Shown here: one piece after another, positions 1-11,132 of the stretch
Numbering within the stretch: position 1 is the stretch's first letter
How the letters are laid out: each line of letters opens with the position of its first letter
Assembly (NCBI GenBank): GCA_016098155.1
Contig: JAAAJB010000163.1
Span: 1 to 58,849, forward strand
DNA from: Actinomortierella ambigua
Lineage: Eukaryota > Mortierellomycota > Mortierellomycetes > Mortierellales > Mortierellaceae
Direction: 5' to 3'
Length of the DNA: 58,849 nucleotides
Program-made: the position numbers and the translations under genes
The notes under the pieces: generated by a model
The model's database searches: none
What the model was told of the DNA's origin: nothing
Seen by the model: the letters and a program-made list of their open reading frames with translations, nothing else

Positions 1-125
1 AAGAACTCAGCCTGAATTCAATTTGACCAGAGCCCCCTTCGCGTTTGAGTAGAACAGTATCCAGGGGGGGGGGGGTGCAAAGAGCGAAGGGGGCTCTGGT
101 CAAATTGAATTCAGGCTGAGTTCTT
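1..125. repeat. Perfect 42-bp inverted repeat with a G-rich loop
   Basis: Bases 1-42 and 84-125 are exact reverse complements, separated by a 41-base loop (43-83) containing an uninterrupted G run. The left arm starts at the first base of the window, so the true outer boundary may lie outside. A perfect foldback of this length could be the end of a small inverted-repeat element, or a foldback artefact at a contig edge next to a G homopolymer. No coding content is visible in it. Confidence 0.9.
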
Positions 126-541
126 CAGAACAAGAAAGAACAAACGCGGCAATTGGGGACAGCTCTTCGCCTCTCGATCCTCATGAACCGCAGCTCAAGC
201 CCTTACTGCCATTGTCCAAGCACACCCGCAAACAAATTTTGCAACATATAAAAAGCAAGCATTCTCCTCATTTTCCTTTTCTTTCTTTCTTTCTTTCTTT
301 CTTGCACACCCACTTCCATTCTTTGTCTCTCACATTTCTGTTGTGCTTTCGAGGACAATAACCCAGAGACACAAGATTTAAAATTGACCACCAACCCAAA
401 CTGAAAAACCAGTGAGCACACACGCCGGAGCTGAACCAGGTCCTGCTTAAAAAACAAAAAAAAAGATACCGGCAACAGAGGAAGAGCGTCTTGAGTAAAG
501 ACGCCAATCAGCCCCCCCTTTTTTTTCTTTCTCAACGAAAA
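126..541 (+). other. 5' flank of the VWA gene
   Basis: No gene is seen here. The stretch holds a (CTTT)n tract near 285-303 and an A/T-rich leader running into the ATG at 542. It is best read as promoter and 5' UTR of the downstream gene. Confidence 0.5.
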
Positions 542-3500
542 ATGAACACTCTGCAGCAGGTGGAGCAAATTCAAAGCGACACGCCAGTTGCTTCTATGGC
601 GACAACAACAGCAATGACCCCTCACGTCATCCCGAAGGAGGGAGGCATCCAATGCGAGGCCTTCCATCCTGTGGACGGCAAGGACAACCCGACGGTGTTG
701 ACATTTACGTTTCCCCGTGTTCCCGAAGAGTCGGCAGAGTTGATTGAGCAACGAGTGCTGGCTGCGCGCAAAGCGAAGCAGTGCAACTACCACATTTGTC
801 TGGATGTCTCAGGGTCCATGTCCGGCAGCGCCATCGTGATGGCCAAGGAGTCGATCGAGCAGTTGGTCGACCACCTGCTTAACATCTGCAAGGCCCAGCA
901 GGATGAAATCACCATTTACACTTACAGTGACAAATGCCAGGCCATGCCCTTGCAGGTCGGAGGATTGTACGACTGGGGTGAACGACGAAGACCGTGGTTT
1001 CAAAGTATCGAAGCATGGGGAGGTAAGGGAAAACGTTTCTTTATTTTCTCAGAGTTATGACGGGCCAAAGACGCACACACATACACATACACACACTCAA
1101 CCAGGGTATCGAGATAACGCCAGCCAACAGTAACAACAGCAACAACAGCAACAACAACAACTAAACCAGGGCTCAGGAAGCAAAAAGAGGTGGAGATATG
1201 ACGACGTCCCAATAGCCATTTTTAGCAGAGAAGAGAAACAGGGGTGCTGCTCTTTTGAGCAACAAAGTTTGTAAGCATCTGTCTCTGCATCTGTCCTCAC
1301 AATAACGGTGTATTTTTGTCCTCTCCGTTCCACGAAAAAACAAAACTGCTTTTAGGCACCAACTTTGCGTCGGTCTTCCAGGCACTGCAGAAGAACATCA
1401 CGGAGCGCAAGAGTCATGGCGATGGCGGGTCATCGAGCACGGGCATGGAGTCGACCATCTTCTTCTTCACCGATGGCAGGGATGGCTACTCGCCCAATGT
1501 GCTCAGGACTGAGCGCGAGAAGCTGGAAGAGCTGATCAAGCACACGTCCGGCACGGCATCCACCGTTCACTCATTCGGTTTCACTCCTCACCATGACGCC
1601 AAGTTGCTTGGTTGGCTCACCCAGTGCGGTACCGAGCAAGGATGCTTCCAGTTCATTGAGAATGCATCCGCCATCAAGGACGCCATGGCCACCACCCTCA
1701 ACCTCTTGACGCACGTCACCCAGGCTCAAAAACGCGAACTCGAGTTTCGCTTCCCCGGCGACGAGACTTGGACCCATCTCAAGTCCGAAGACGGCCAGAC
1801 CGCCACTTTTGTCGTTCGTGACCGTCCCCTGAAGAACCCCGCTACCACCACCACCACCACCACCACCATTGCAGCAGCAGCAGAGCTCGCGACTGGAGCA
1901 GGGGTCGTCGAAGCCCCTCCTCTGACGTTGCTGGTGCGTGAGATTGAGCTAGCTCTGGTCGACGTAGAGGCTGCCGACACTGGAATGGGAGAGCCCCAAC
2001 AGCAACAGCAGCAGCAGCAGCAGCGTCGCCCACTCGAGGTCGCAGATCTGAAGCTAGGCTGGGTGGACGAAGCAAGTGCGATGCGGATCACTGGATTTGC
2101 CTCGTTTGTGCAGCACGAGCTGCTACGCCTGGTCGAGGGCGTCAACACCATTTTGGCCGGAAACGATCGTGCACGTCAACAGCAGGAGCTGCGAGCCATT
2201 GACGAGCAGACCGAGGCTCTGGCAAGATCGTTGGGCGTGACAGCTGCGACAGCCGCGAAGATGAGAAAGCACAAGAGGAGAGACGACGGCCACAGCAACA
2301 ACAGCAACAACAATAACAACCGCAACAGCAACAGCAACAACAGCAGCGGCCGAGAGCAGCAGCAGCGCGACCGGGAGGAACGAGAGCAGTGTATCGCACT
2401 CTGTGCACGCACAAAGTCACTACTGCAGTCGTTCTTGGCCCTCAAGGCCGAGGCCCACAAGGGGACCGTGTCCAATTTGTCCCTGGCCAACTTCAACTCG
2501 CTGGCCTATGGCCAGATCACCCAGGCGCGATTGAAGGCTAAGCTGGATGCTCGCGCGGGCAAAAATATTACGGCGTTCCAAAAGATGGACGACGATATTG
2601 CAGAGCTCGTCAGTGGCTTTGATTTCGATGCCATGGCCGCGGCCGAGACTGAGGAGCGCAAGCGAGAGCTTGCGTGCGCTTTCTCGACCCAAACGTATAT
2701 TGAGGCCCTGGAGGACCATGACTGTATCTGTTTGACGTTTGATGGTAGGTCTCGATTCTTTGGATTTGCTGTTGTCGTACTTGTAGTTGTCTTGCCAACA
2801 GGTGGGTGACCTTGCTAACACACACGACTTTTTTCTCTCTCTCTCTCTTTTTTTCTCCTACTTCCTCCCCTTCCATTCCATCAGTGGGTCGAACGCCTGC
2901 AGCGATTGCCGATCCAAGTCAGCTCAAAATCAAGTCCATTGGTCCCACATACATCACAGGCAGCATGTACACTGAAGCTCTGCAGTATTCTCTCGGCGCA
3001 ACAGACTTCCCTGAGGAGGTGCATGGTGGTTTTGATCGCGCCAACGAGGCCAACGTTGTGGGTGGATTGGCTCGTGAGAGCATCACCGCTGTCATGCCCC
3101 TGTACATCAATGCCAACCACTGGAAGGTGGCCAAGCTGCGAATGAAGGTAAGATGCGAGTGCAGAGTGTACCTCCACAAAAAAAAAGTCTCTTCTCATTT
3201 CACGCGATAAAGAGTTGCCAATATTGACACAGACTGTGGTGCTTTATTATCGTCACTACAGCCTATTCTCGGTTACGTGGTGACGTTGGACCCAACGGGT
3301 TACGCATATAGCCAGACGACGACGGTACCATTCCTTCTGCTGATGAAGTCTCTGGAGGCAGCGCCCTTCTCCGACTTTCGTCAACGTCAGTTCAAGCTGA
3401 TTCTCGAGACCTGTGACGCCATCTACCAAGGATCGACGAGCCTGCGGGCGAGCACCAAGCGGTTGATCGAGCAGTTTTGCGAGTCGCATATCCATCGTAC

Positions 3501-4988
3501 GCTGGATGTGATCCAAAACATTTTTGTCTTTTTGGGCCATGTCCTCTGTGCGCGTCGTGCGGGCGATATTTCGGCAGAGGACGTTCAGCGGCTGATGCAA
3601 GAGGGGCGACTCGAGGCCGTGGCTGTGGAGGAGCAGATCCGACGCGACCTGTCCTGGAGGATCGACGAGTCCCTGATGGGATCCGTCCTGACTTGGATGA
3701 ATGTCGATCAGGTGCGCGATATCCAAGAGCCCGAGACCCGGTACCGCCAGGCCTATGCCGACTATGTCGCTCGACTCGAACAGAGCCGCATGGAGACGGA
3801 GGATCAACATGCTGAGCAGTACCGCCGCCTCTTCCGTGCAGCTCAACTCGCTCAAGGGTTCACAGTCGAGGCGGTCGAGTCGGAGATTCGCGAGCTCGAT
3901 CTCTCTGTAGCAGCAGCAACAGCAGCAGCGACGCCGAACGCCTCTTCGCCGCCTTTGTCTTCCTCTTCCACAACAGCCGAACCCTTGAAGCCCCCAGAGT
4001 TTGAACGGGTCGCCTTGGATGTGAGCCAGCTCGTGTTGTCAGAGCGGTCAGAGGCGCGTCTGCAGTCGATCCTGCACGCTGTGTCGCCGAGCGTGGACAA
4101 GGTCCTCCGTCTGCTGACGATCCTGCAGTCGCCGACCGAGGACGAAGGGTTGGACACGGTGCTGTCGTTGCAGCTTGCATCGATCGCGACACCCGATCTA
4201 GCGACGGTGTTCTTTGCGCGGTTCGCGCCCAAGACGCTGTTGGCGACGCTGCTTCAGGCGTTTGCCCACATGAAGAATGCGGATCGACGCACGGTGCAGC
4301 ATCTGATGACTCCGCTGGACGATAACGCGGCCTTGATGTATCTGGACAACCTGTACAGGACAAAGATGGACGGGATCGTGGGCGGGATTATCATGGCCGT
4401 GGCGGAGATTTATGCCGGCGACCAGCGCGACAAGCTCAAGGTGCTGTTCAAGACGACGCGCGACCTGGAGGTGGCGGCCGGTGTGTTGCTCACGGCAAAG
4501 GCGCGTGGTGGCGACGGTGGCCCACTGGCGACCGCTTGTCTCCAGGAGGTCATGGAGCGCCCCCATCCCAAGATTTTGATGCTGCTTAGCGGCCGGTACA
4601 AGGGCGTGGTGCTCTTTTCGGATAACTGGGAAGGTAACGCTGCGCTCCTTTTGTTCTCAATCATCTTTGCATTCATACACACAACGCCACACAAGATAAT
4701 GTGTTTTCTTCGTCTGACTCTGTGATTTTTTTTAATCTGTATTCCATTTTCTTAGACGAATCAAGCCTTCAATGGCAGCCTTGCCGGCGAACACTCTATC
4801 GGATGTGGAAGTTATACCATGGGCTGTTCCGATTGCACGAGTGGCGCTCGTTCAGCTGCAACGTCCCCTCCGAGTACTTTGCCGTGCGTTATGTGCGGGA
4901 CTCTTATACGGATGAGCTGAACGACGATGAGAAGCAAGAGGCTATCCAGGCTTATGTGGGCAAATATGGATATCCTCCGTCGAAATAA
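542..4988 (+). CDS. VWA-domain protein (von Willebrand factor type A), 5 exons
   Basis: Exons are 542-1022, 1356-2744, 2885-3147, 3262-4633 and 4756-4988, giving 1245 aa; every junction keeps frame. The VWA domain spans about residues 80-330. Its MIDAS metal site shows DVSGS near residue 91, the Thr of the GGGTNF stretch rebuilt exactly across intron 1, and the later FFTDGRDG Asp. The rest is mostly helical, with poly-Thr, poly-Gln and Asn/Ser runs in the middle and conserved-looking blocks in exons 3 and 4. VWA proteins usually act as metal-dependent protein-binding scaffolds; the partner here is unknown. There is no signal peptide or membrane segment. The ATG at 542 is the first in frame. 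A possible AATAAA poly(A) signal lies at 5021. The VWA call is firm; the function is not known. Confidence 0.88.
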
Positions 4989-5285
4989 AGCGTGGGCGAG
5001 CTTATGTTCCGCCAAAAAGTAATAAAAATGAATTTTTTCAACAATCCATCCATTCAAACCAGTAGAGCCTCTTACTTGCTTCGCCCATCTCCACGGATGT
5101 GGATAGCGCAAGTCTGTTAGTATTGCATAAGGCTTTTCACTCTAGGCGAGAGCTGGAGGCTGGAGGACGACCTGCCGATGAGGAGGTGGAACCTTTAGAA
5201 AAATAAAAAATAAAAGAAACGAAGATGCAGTAAGGTATTAGACGCATTCACGGTGAAATTGAAGCTGGAAGGGAGTAATGTTACT
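4989..5285. other. Convergent 3' spacer
   Basis: This lies between the stop of the VWA gene and the stop of the minus-strand XPG/zinc-ribbon relic. It holds an AATAAA at 5021-5026 and A-rich stretches, and nothing else. Confidence 0.5.
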
Positions 5286-6800
5286 CTACCTGATACCGCC
5301 GAGCGACTTCTTTTTGTCCCGTGGGGATGCCTGTCGACGATCGGAGTCAGGGTTCACCTTGGGCGGCAGCTCGACTCCAAACCAGGGGTTCCAAACAAAG
5401 CGGCCGTGCTTCGCAATCGGTAACAGGTACTCGGGCCGCGACAGATCGGTCACATAAGTGTGGCTTGCCTCGACCATACTGCTTGCAGCAAGCAAATCCC
5501 TGTGGAACCAAGTCCCGCACCGAACGCAATGCGCCCTCCGCATGCCGATGTATTCCACGAAATCCTTCTTGTCCGACCCGCTGCACTTGCATCGTGGGCA
5601 CCGACGAGACGCGTGGTACTCGTCCACGTCGACAACGATATATCCGAGACCGCGAGCCTAAGAAGTAGGGAATGGAAGGGAAAAGTCAATAAAACGATTC
5701 TGGACCCAAAAAAAAACATAAAGCAAAACAATTATAAAATAAAATGAAAACACTTGAGATATAGAATTAGAGAGGTTGTTAGAGGTGGTAGGGAAGTGCA
5801 CAGACGCGCGCACAGGCACAGAGGCACCTTGTCTCACCTGCGACCATGCTCCTGCTGACGTGCTGGAGCGGCTTCGGTGCCTTGTGCCTTTCGGGCGGCA
5901 ATCATATTGATCTTGATGTAAGGGCGGCATCGCTCCGATGCTTTCTCCATCATTGACTTTAGACACTCTCATCTGAGTTAATGTCTCACGGAATAGCCTG
6001 TTGTTCCGATCGTATGGGCTCAAAGGCGTCTCTTGGCAATCAAGGTACACCTTCTCAGCAGCTGCACGGCTGTGCGGCCTGCTGAGATGTAGGTTGTCCG
6101 AAGTGTGTGCTGCGTATGCAGCGACGACCTTGGGGTCAATGTAGTACCGTTGTAGGATTGCGCTCGCTGTGTCTTTGTCTGGAGGAAGGAGAGAGAAGGA
6201 CCAGAAGCTGAGAATCAGTTTCTTTTTCTATATCTTTCCTTTTTTTTTTTTAGGGATTCATGGCAAAAACTTACTGTACGAAATCGCTTTGATGATCTTG
6301 ATGTTGGTCGCGATGCCCAAGCGCGGCAGGTTGAACGAGCAGTCGGTGTGTGAAACCACGCCAAGGGCCTGGTATTGCGCTCGCGAAAGGCCCGTCTTGT
6401 CCAGGCGAGTGGGGATATCGTACTCAATGTACCGGGAGCACCAGGGGCGCAGAAGCCATTTGACTTGTGGGGCGATGCAATATCAGCATCGTTGCCTACC
6501 ACCACAATCAGCCAGGTAGAGATGGCGAGCTCGCGGGCGCCATTCCGAATCGCAAGGTCTGCTTCCGCTTGATCCAGATGAATTTCGATCGTCTCCTCCG
6601 TCGGGTCTTTTCTTCTTCATCGCGGTTACGAGGTCACTCTTGACGTTGTCAGCGAATGGTACAGAGGCCCGGAGGATCCGCTGGACCGTCTTGTAGGCTG
6701 TAGACTTTATCCCTCGGCCTTTTCTCACACTCGGTGTCCATAGCGTGGAGAACGATCTCGGTCTCGTTGAATGTTGAGTCTCGGTCAAGGGCGATTCATG
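5286..6800 (-). pseudogene. Decayed XPG/Rad2-like nuclease with C-terminal TnpB/Fanzor-like zinc ribbon
   Basis: Three 3' exons still splice in frame on the minus strand: about 6482-6288, about 6180-5838 and about 5658-5286. The last encodes a zinc ribbon with VDEYHASRRCPRC followed by CVRCGTWFHRD, the layout of the TnpB/Fanzor RuvC-III plus zinc-ribbon end (two Cys pairs, then HRD). Upstream, GLSRAQYQALGVVSHTD and LPRLGIATN resemble the XPG-I/helix-hairpin part of Rad2/FEN-type nucleases, and EADLAI matches the XPG-I acidic motif. The 5' part is broken: about 6800-6480 needs at least two or three frame changes to read through. The N-terminal XPG region is missing from this strand and appears inverted in the neighbouring palindrome. 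RuvC-I and RuvC-II motifs are not seen. Mucoromycota carry multicopy proteins combining XPG-like and zinc-ribbon parts, whose role is undetermined. The relic call is good; exact exon limits are approximate. Confidence 0.6.
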
Positions 6801-6837
6801 CTTGTCTTGTGCTTTTCGTTGTTACCAACACCATCCC

Positions 6838-7538
6838 GATGAATGAATCACCCTGCTGATGTGGATATCGCCCCAAATCATCCGGTATTGCTACCACAAC
6901 TCATATACCGGGGATGCCGCCACCACCATCGCCAAATTCCTGACAAATCGATTTCAGGATCTCGAGGTGGAATACTTCCTGTCATCGTGGTCCCCCCATT
7001 GTGACCTTTCGTCTGCCCCTCTCCCAAGCAGGAGTTTCACCTCTTTCATCGTTTTCTTCTTCCACCCGCCCTCACATCTCACCCACCCTCACTGCAATGG
7101 GAGGGCCTGGTTTTACTCGCAGTTTTGGGCAGCCAGAAAGCCCTGCCCAAGGTCGATGCGCCCCCTGGCGCACTCTTCCTTGTGGATATCGCCGCGTTTT
7201 ATCCCAAAATCGTCCGGTATTGCTACCACAACTCCCATACCGGGATAAAACGCGGCGATATCCACAAGGAAGAGTGCGCCAGGGGGCGCATCGACCTTGG
7301 GCAGGGCTTTCTGGCTGCCCAAAACTGCGAGTAAAACCAGGCCCTCCCATTGCAGTGAGGGTGGGTGAGATGTGGGGATGGTGAGTTGTGAGGGTAGGTG
7401 AGATGTGAGGATGGTGAGGTGTAAGGGTGGGTAGAAGAAGAAAACGGTGAAAGAGGTAAAATTCCTGCTTGGGAGAGGGGCAGGCGAAAGGTCACAATGG
7501 GGACCACGATGAATGAACCACCCTGCTGATGTGGATAT
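6838..7538. repeat. Large imperfect palindrome flanked by 31-bp direct repeats
   Basis: The arms are 6982-7205 and 7242-7512 around a 36-base spacer. The inner ~145 bp are nearly identical; the outer parts carry indels. The palindrome is flanked by 31-bp direct repeats (6838-6868 and 7508-7538, one mismatch). A second direct repeat, built on the CCGGTATTGCTACCACAACT core, occurs at 6880-6912 and in the loop at 7212-7244. In plus orientation these copies encode LVDIAAFYPKIVRYCYHNS and a diverged DIAPQIIRYCYHNS followed by FLTNRFQDLEVEYFL. That resembles the N-terminal XPG region missing from the adjacent minus-strand relic. The block therefore looks like an inverted duplication of the 5' end of that gene rather than an independent transposon. 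Confidence 0.75.
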
Positions 7539-7569
7539 TCTGGAGACACCCTCTTCAGCAGTTGTGCTA

Positions 7570-7735
7570 CCTCGAACAACCTTTTGATGTGGAAAAGGAT
7601 GCCAAGATAAACTTTTTTGATGTGAAGACGTGTGGATGTCACAATAATGTGGAAAGGTGTGGATGTCACAGCAAACTTTTTGGTGTGGAAAAGTGTGGAT
7701 GTCACAACAAACTTTTTGGTGTGGAAATCGCATGG
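7570..7735. repeat. Short tandem repeats of about 36 bp
   Basis: Diverged head-to-tail units carry the core AACTTTTTGGTGTGGAAAAG followed by TGTGGATGTCACA. The last two units are almost identical and the earlier ones are decayed. They directly follow the palindrome. No function can be read from them. Confidence 0.7.
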
Positions 7736-8456
7736 AGTTGAGAGAACGGCAGCACAAATAAAAAAAATACCGAGGTGCCTGAAGAGAGAGACATAGGGGG
7801 AGGGATAAGGAATAGTGGCGCAGAGTGAGTACATTTCCTACTCCAATGCATCAAGCATAAAAATGGAACAACTGGTCTATCTACAAGACCCAACTTGCTT
7901 GACTCAAATTGGACGAGAAATGAGACCTACGTACCCTTCCCTTGCTACACATGGCTTCTTTTCAAGGTGCAGATGGTATGTGGCTACTATCAGTTTTTGA
8001 GGTCAACCGGTAAGATTTTTGGATGGAGTCTCGTTTTTCTTGTCGCGACAAAGAGTTTTTTCTTCCTTTGTGTAATAATGTACGTTCTGTACTTCTTAAA
8101 GCACAAAAATATCTGACGCTCAGGAAATATGTGTTTTTACCCTGTCTCCAATTAAAAAAAAGAGGCGGAGAGCAGCATTTTTATGAGTCTCGCTGCGAGA
8201 TTTACGCGCACGGAACAGGTCTATATCATTTTACAACCCTTGAGCGTGTGCGAGGGAACGTTGTGACGTGCACTTTTTGTTCCTGCAGAACATTGCCCTC
8301 ATATCCTCCGTTACCGTCTGGCCACTTTCTCCTTACCTTTCTTCTCTTGTCTTCTCTTCCAACAAAATCAACTCCTCGTTCAGTTGGGCACATCTTGTTA
8401 CACCATCTCACCTCCAGGAGCTGTTCACTCTCATCTGATATCTCACTCACCAACAA
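7736..8456 (+). other. 5' flank of twinfilin
   Basis: No gene is recognised. Open frames here are short and have no familiar motifs. Pyrimidine-rich sequence between 8280 and 8450 probably contains the twinfilin transcription start and 5' UTR, since the first coding base is at 8457. Confidence 0.45.
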
Positions 8457-11132
8457 AGTATGGCGCATCTCCATTACAACTTTGCATGCTCTTTTTTTTT
8501 CTCACCCAGTTTGGATGGAAGAAGTTCAGGCACCCGTTTTTTTTAACGTCACCAGCTGAATGACATTCTAACTCGTTTGTTCCCTCAACTCTCCATCATT
8601 CTTTCCTACAGTGTCCAACCAGACCGGTATCAAAGGTTAGGACAGGACTACAACTAACACCAGCGAGGAAGAAGACGAAGGAGGGGGGAGCCGTAAAATA
8701 GTATGATCTCCTCTCAATTGGGACTAACAATGAATATCAACTTTTTATATATAAATAGTCTCAGCCAACTTGGCAAACGTCTGGCAGGATGCAGTCTCGC
8801 CTCAGAGCAAAGTGCGTATGATCAAGGTCTCTATTGTCAATGAGGCTCTTGAAGAAGATGGCATCTTTCAACGCAGTGGTTCCTTTGACGATGGTGAGTT
8901 TTTCTTTTATTATTATTTTGGAAGTAGCACACAACTGGTTTCGCCCTTGTCTTGCCTTCTTCTTCTTGGCTGGCTTGTCTTGGCTTGATTTGGACGAATA
9001 GGGCGGGGCTGTGGAGAAAAAGGGAGGGGCAACCGAAGGGATCAAGGAGAGCCAGGAAGTGTTGTCACTCGAGGATTTTTTTTGGGAAACGGTTGCATAG
9101 TCATGCCTGCAGGGGTGTGTTTGTGTGTGTGGGCGGGTGTATTTGTGTAGAAGATAGTCAGGTGCACGAACAACAACAACGACCCACACCACGCGCGCGT
9201 TTCTCCAAAGGAGCTAGACACTGCCATCAAAAAGAAACTAGGAGGAGCCACGTTTCTGACCCCTCCCCTTCCCACTCCCCTTTAACTAGATTTCAAGCTT
9301 GTCCATGACAACATGAAGGAAAACGTGCCAGCCTACTATGCGTACCGGATGGACAGCAAGAACGCGTTTGCCAGCCGGGAGTGGGTGTTTTTGTGCTTCG
9401 TCCCCGATACTGCGCCCGTCCGTCAAAAGATGATCTATGCAGCCACACGCGCCACGCTGACCAAGGAGTTAGGCGATTCGCACTTTACGGATAACATTTA
9501 TGGCACCAGCATGGTAATATATACACATCATCGCGATCGCCTCAAGGGAAGCCATGAAGGACGAAAGAGGAAGACAAAAAAAAAGGTCTAACACAGGTGA
9601 AAACAAATGGACTTCTCTTGACATGTATATAGAACGACTTTACGCTCGAAGGTTACAAGAGACATCGGGCCAGTCTGTCTGCACCAAAGCCGCTGACGGA
9701 CCGCGAGCGTCAGCTGGCCGAGATCCGGGAGAATGAAAAGGTGTTGATCGAGAGCATGAAGGGAGCCAGCCAGCGCAAGGCCCATGCCCCCGGCATGAAT
9801 TTCCCCCTTACGGACGAGGCTGTCGAGGCCCTGAAGAAGTTGGTCATTTCGGTTGCTGCGCCACCAGAGCCAGCGACGATGATCGTCAAGAAGAAGGTCA
9901 TCCGTCGTGTCACCGTGCCCAAGAAGAAGACGGCCAAGGCTCTCTCGAGCCCGGCTTCCACGCCCCTCCCGGCCTCGCCTGTTGTCAGCCGCACCAACAC
10001 GTCGACAGAGGAGGATGCGGAGAAGAAGAAGGAAGACAAGGAGGAGAAAGACGAAGAGGAAACGAATGTCAAGGAGGATGAGTGGGACGATGATGAGGAG
10101 GCGGAGGCAAAGTCTCCTGTCAAGAAAGAGGAGGAAGAGAAGGAGGCGGAGGAGCCCAAGAAGACCGAGGAAGAGGATCAAGCGACTGTCTCTGCTGTAG
10201 AGGAAGAAGAGGAAGAGGAGACAGAGGAGATTGAAGTCGAGGAAGAGGTCGAGGAGGAGGTTCCGGCTCCTGTGGCTGAGCCAAAGAAGGTCGAACGGAC
10301 AATCAACTTTGTCAAGCTTGTAAGTCATTATGGCGATCGCGGGGAGCGAAGGAAGGACCATTCCACGTGGGGAGGAGGGAGGGGTCCATAGAACCCTTCA
10401 GGATACACACAACTTTTCTTTTTTTTTTTGTCGGACTCGGAATTTTGGATACTAATTACCCCGGATGAACCCAATCTTCTTCAAACTATCATAGGCTATT
10501 GATCAACAGAACGAACGCATCGAACTTGTGGGCGAGTCCATGATTCAGGCCAAGGAGCTAGTCAAGAACATTGACGAGGATGCACCCCGGTTTACCTTTT
10601 TCGCCTATGAGCATACTCACCAGGGCAAGGAGCATGATTCTCTTGGTAAGGTCCTTGATCCGAGTCTCCATGGTCATATCATGGTCATGCGTATCTTTTT
10701 TATTATTTTTCTGTTTGCTAACCTAGTCTTCTCTTCCTCTCTCTTGTTTTGACTTTTTAATCAACCCCAGTCTTTATGTACACTTGCCCAGGCAAGTCCA
10801 AGATCCGCGAGCGCATGTTGTACTCATCCTGCCGGGCCGGTGTGCTCGAGGCAGCCAAGAGCGAGGCAGGACTGGAGGTGGACAAGAAGCTGGAGACGAC
10901 GGATGTGTCTGATCTGACGGAGAGCTTTGTGCGAGAGGAACTGCACTCACATTACGAGACTGCGTCCTCTCCTTCGTCGCTTCGTTCCGGCAGCAGCAGC
11001 AGCAACAACAGCCCTCGGGTGGGTGGCATGGGCTTTGGTGGCATTCCACTGCCAGCTGCTACGTCAACGCTAGGTAATGGTGGACGTACCTTTAATAAGC
11101 CCGTCCGCCCTGGTGCACGCAAGGTGATGTAA
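8457..11132 (+). CDS. twf1: Twinfilin (actin monomer-binding protein with two ADF-H domains)
   Basis: Coding pieces are 8457, 8612-8635, 8759-8893, 9290-9513, 9633-10319, 10495-10645 and 10771-11132, giving 527 aa. Twinfilin sequesters ADP-actin monomers and caps filament barbed ends in the cortical actin system. The start MSNQTGIK is typical of the family; its ATG is split by an intron, with A at 8457 and TG at 8612. The first ADF-H domain covers about residues 5-140. The second starts at GMNFPLTDEAVEALKKL (182-198), is interrupted by a Glu/Lys-rich insert of about 150 residues, and resumes at TINFVKLAIDQQNERIELV (from about 351). The Ser/Gly-rich tail ends ARKVM. Usual length is about 330-350 aa; the insert explains the excess. 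An AATAAA lies at 11145. The identity is firm. Confidence 0.93.

Noticed and set aside
203..793. 196-codon minus-strand open frame
   Set aside because: It overlaps the first exon of the VWA gene and its own 5' flank, is Lys/Arg/Phe-rich and lacks any motif; a shadow frame.
7570..7735. Possible CRISPR-like array
   Set aside because: The units are contiguous diverged tandem repeats without unique spacers, in a eukaryotic genome.
9588..10361. 257-codon minus-strand Leu-rich open frame resembling a membrane protein
   Set aside because: It is the antisense of the Glu/Lys insert of twinfilin; GAA/GAG runs read as Leu/Phe on the other strand.
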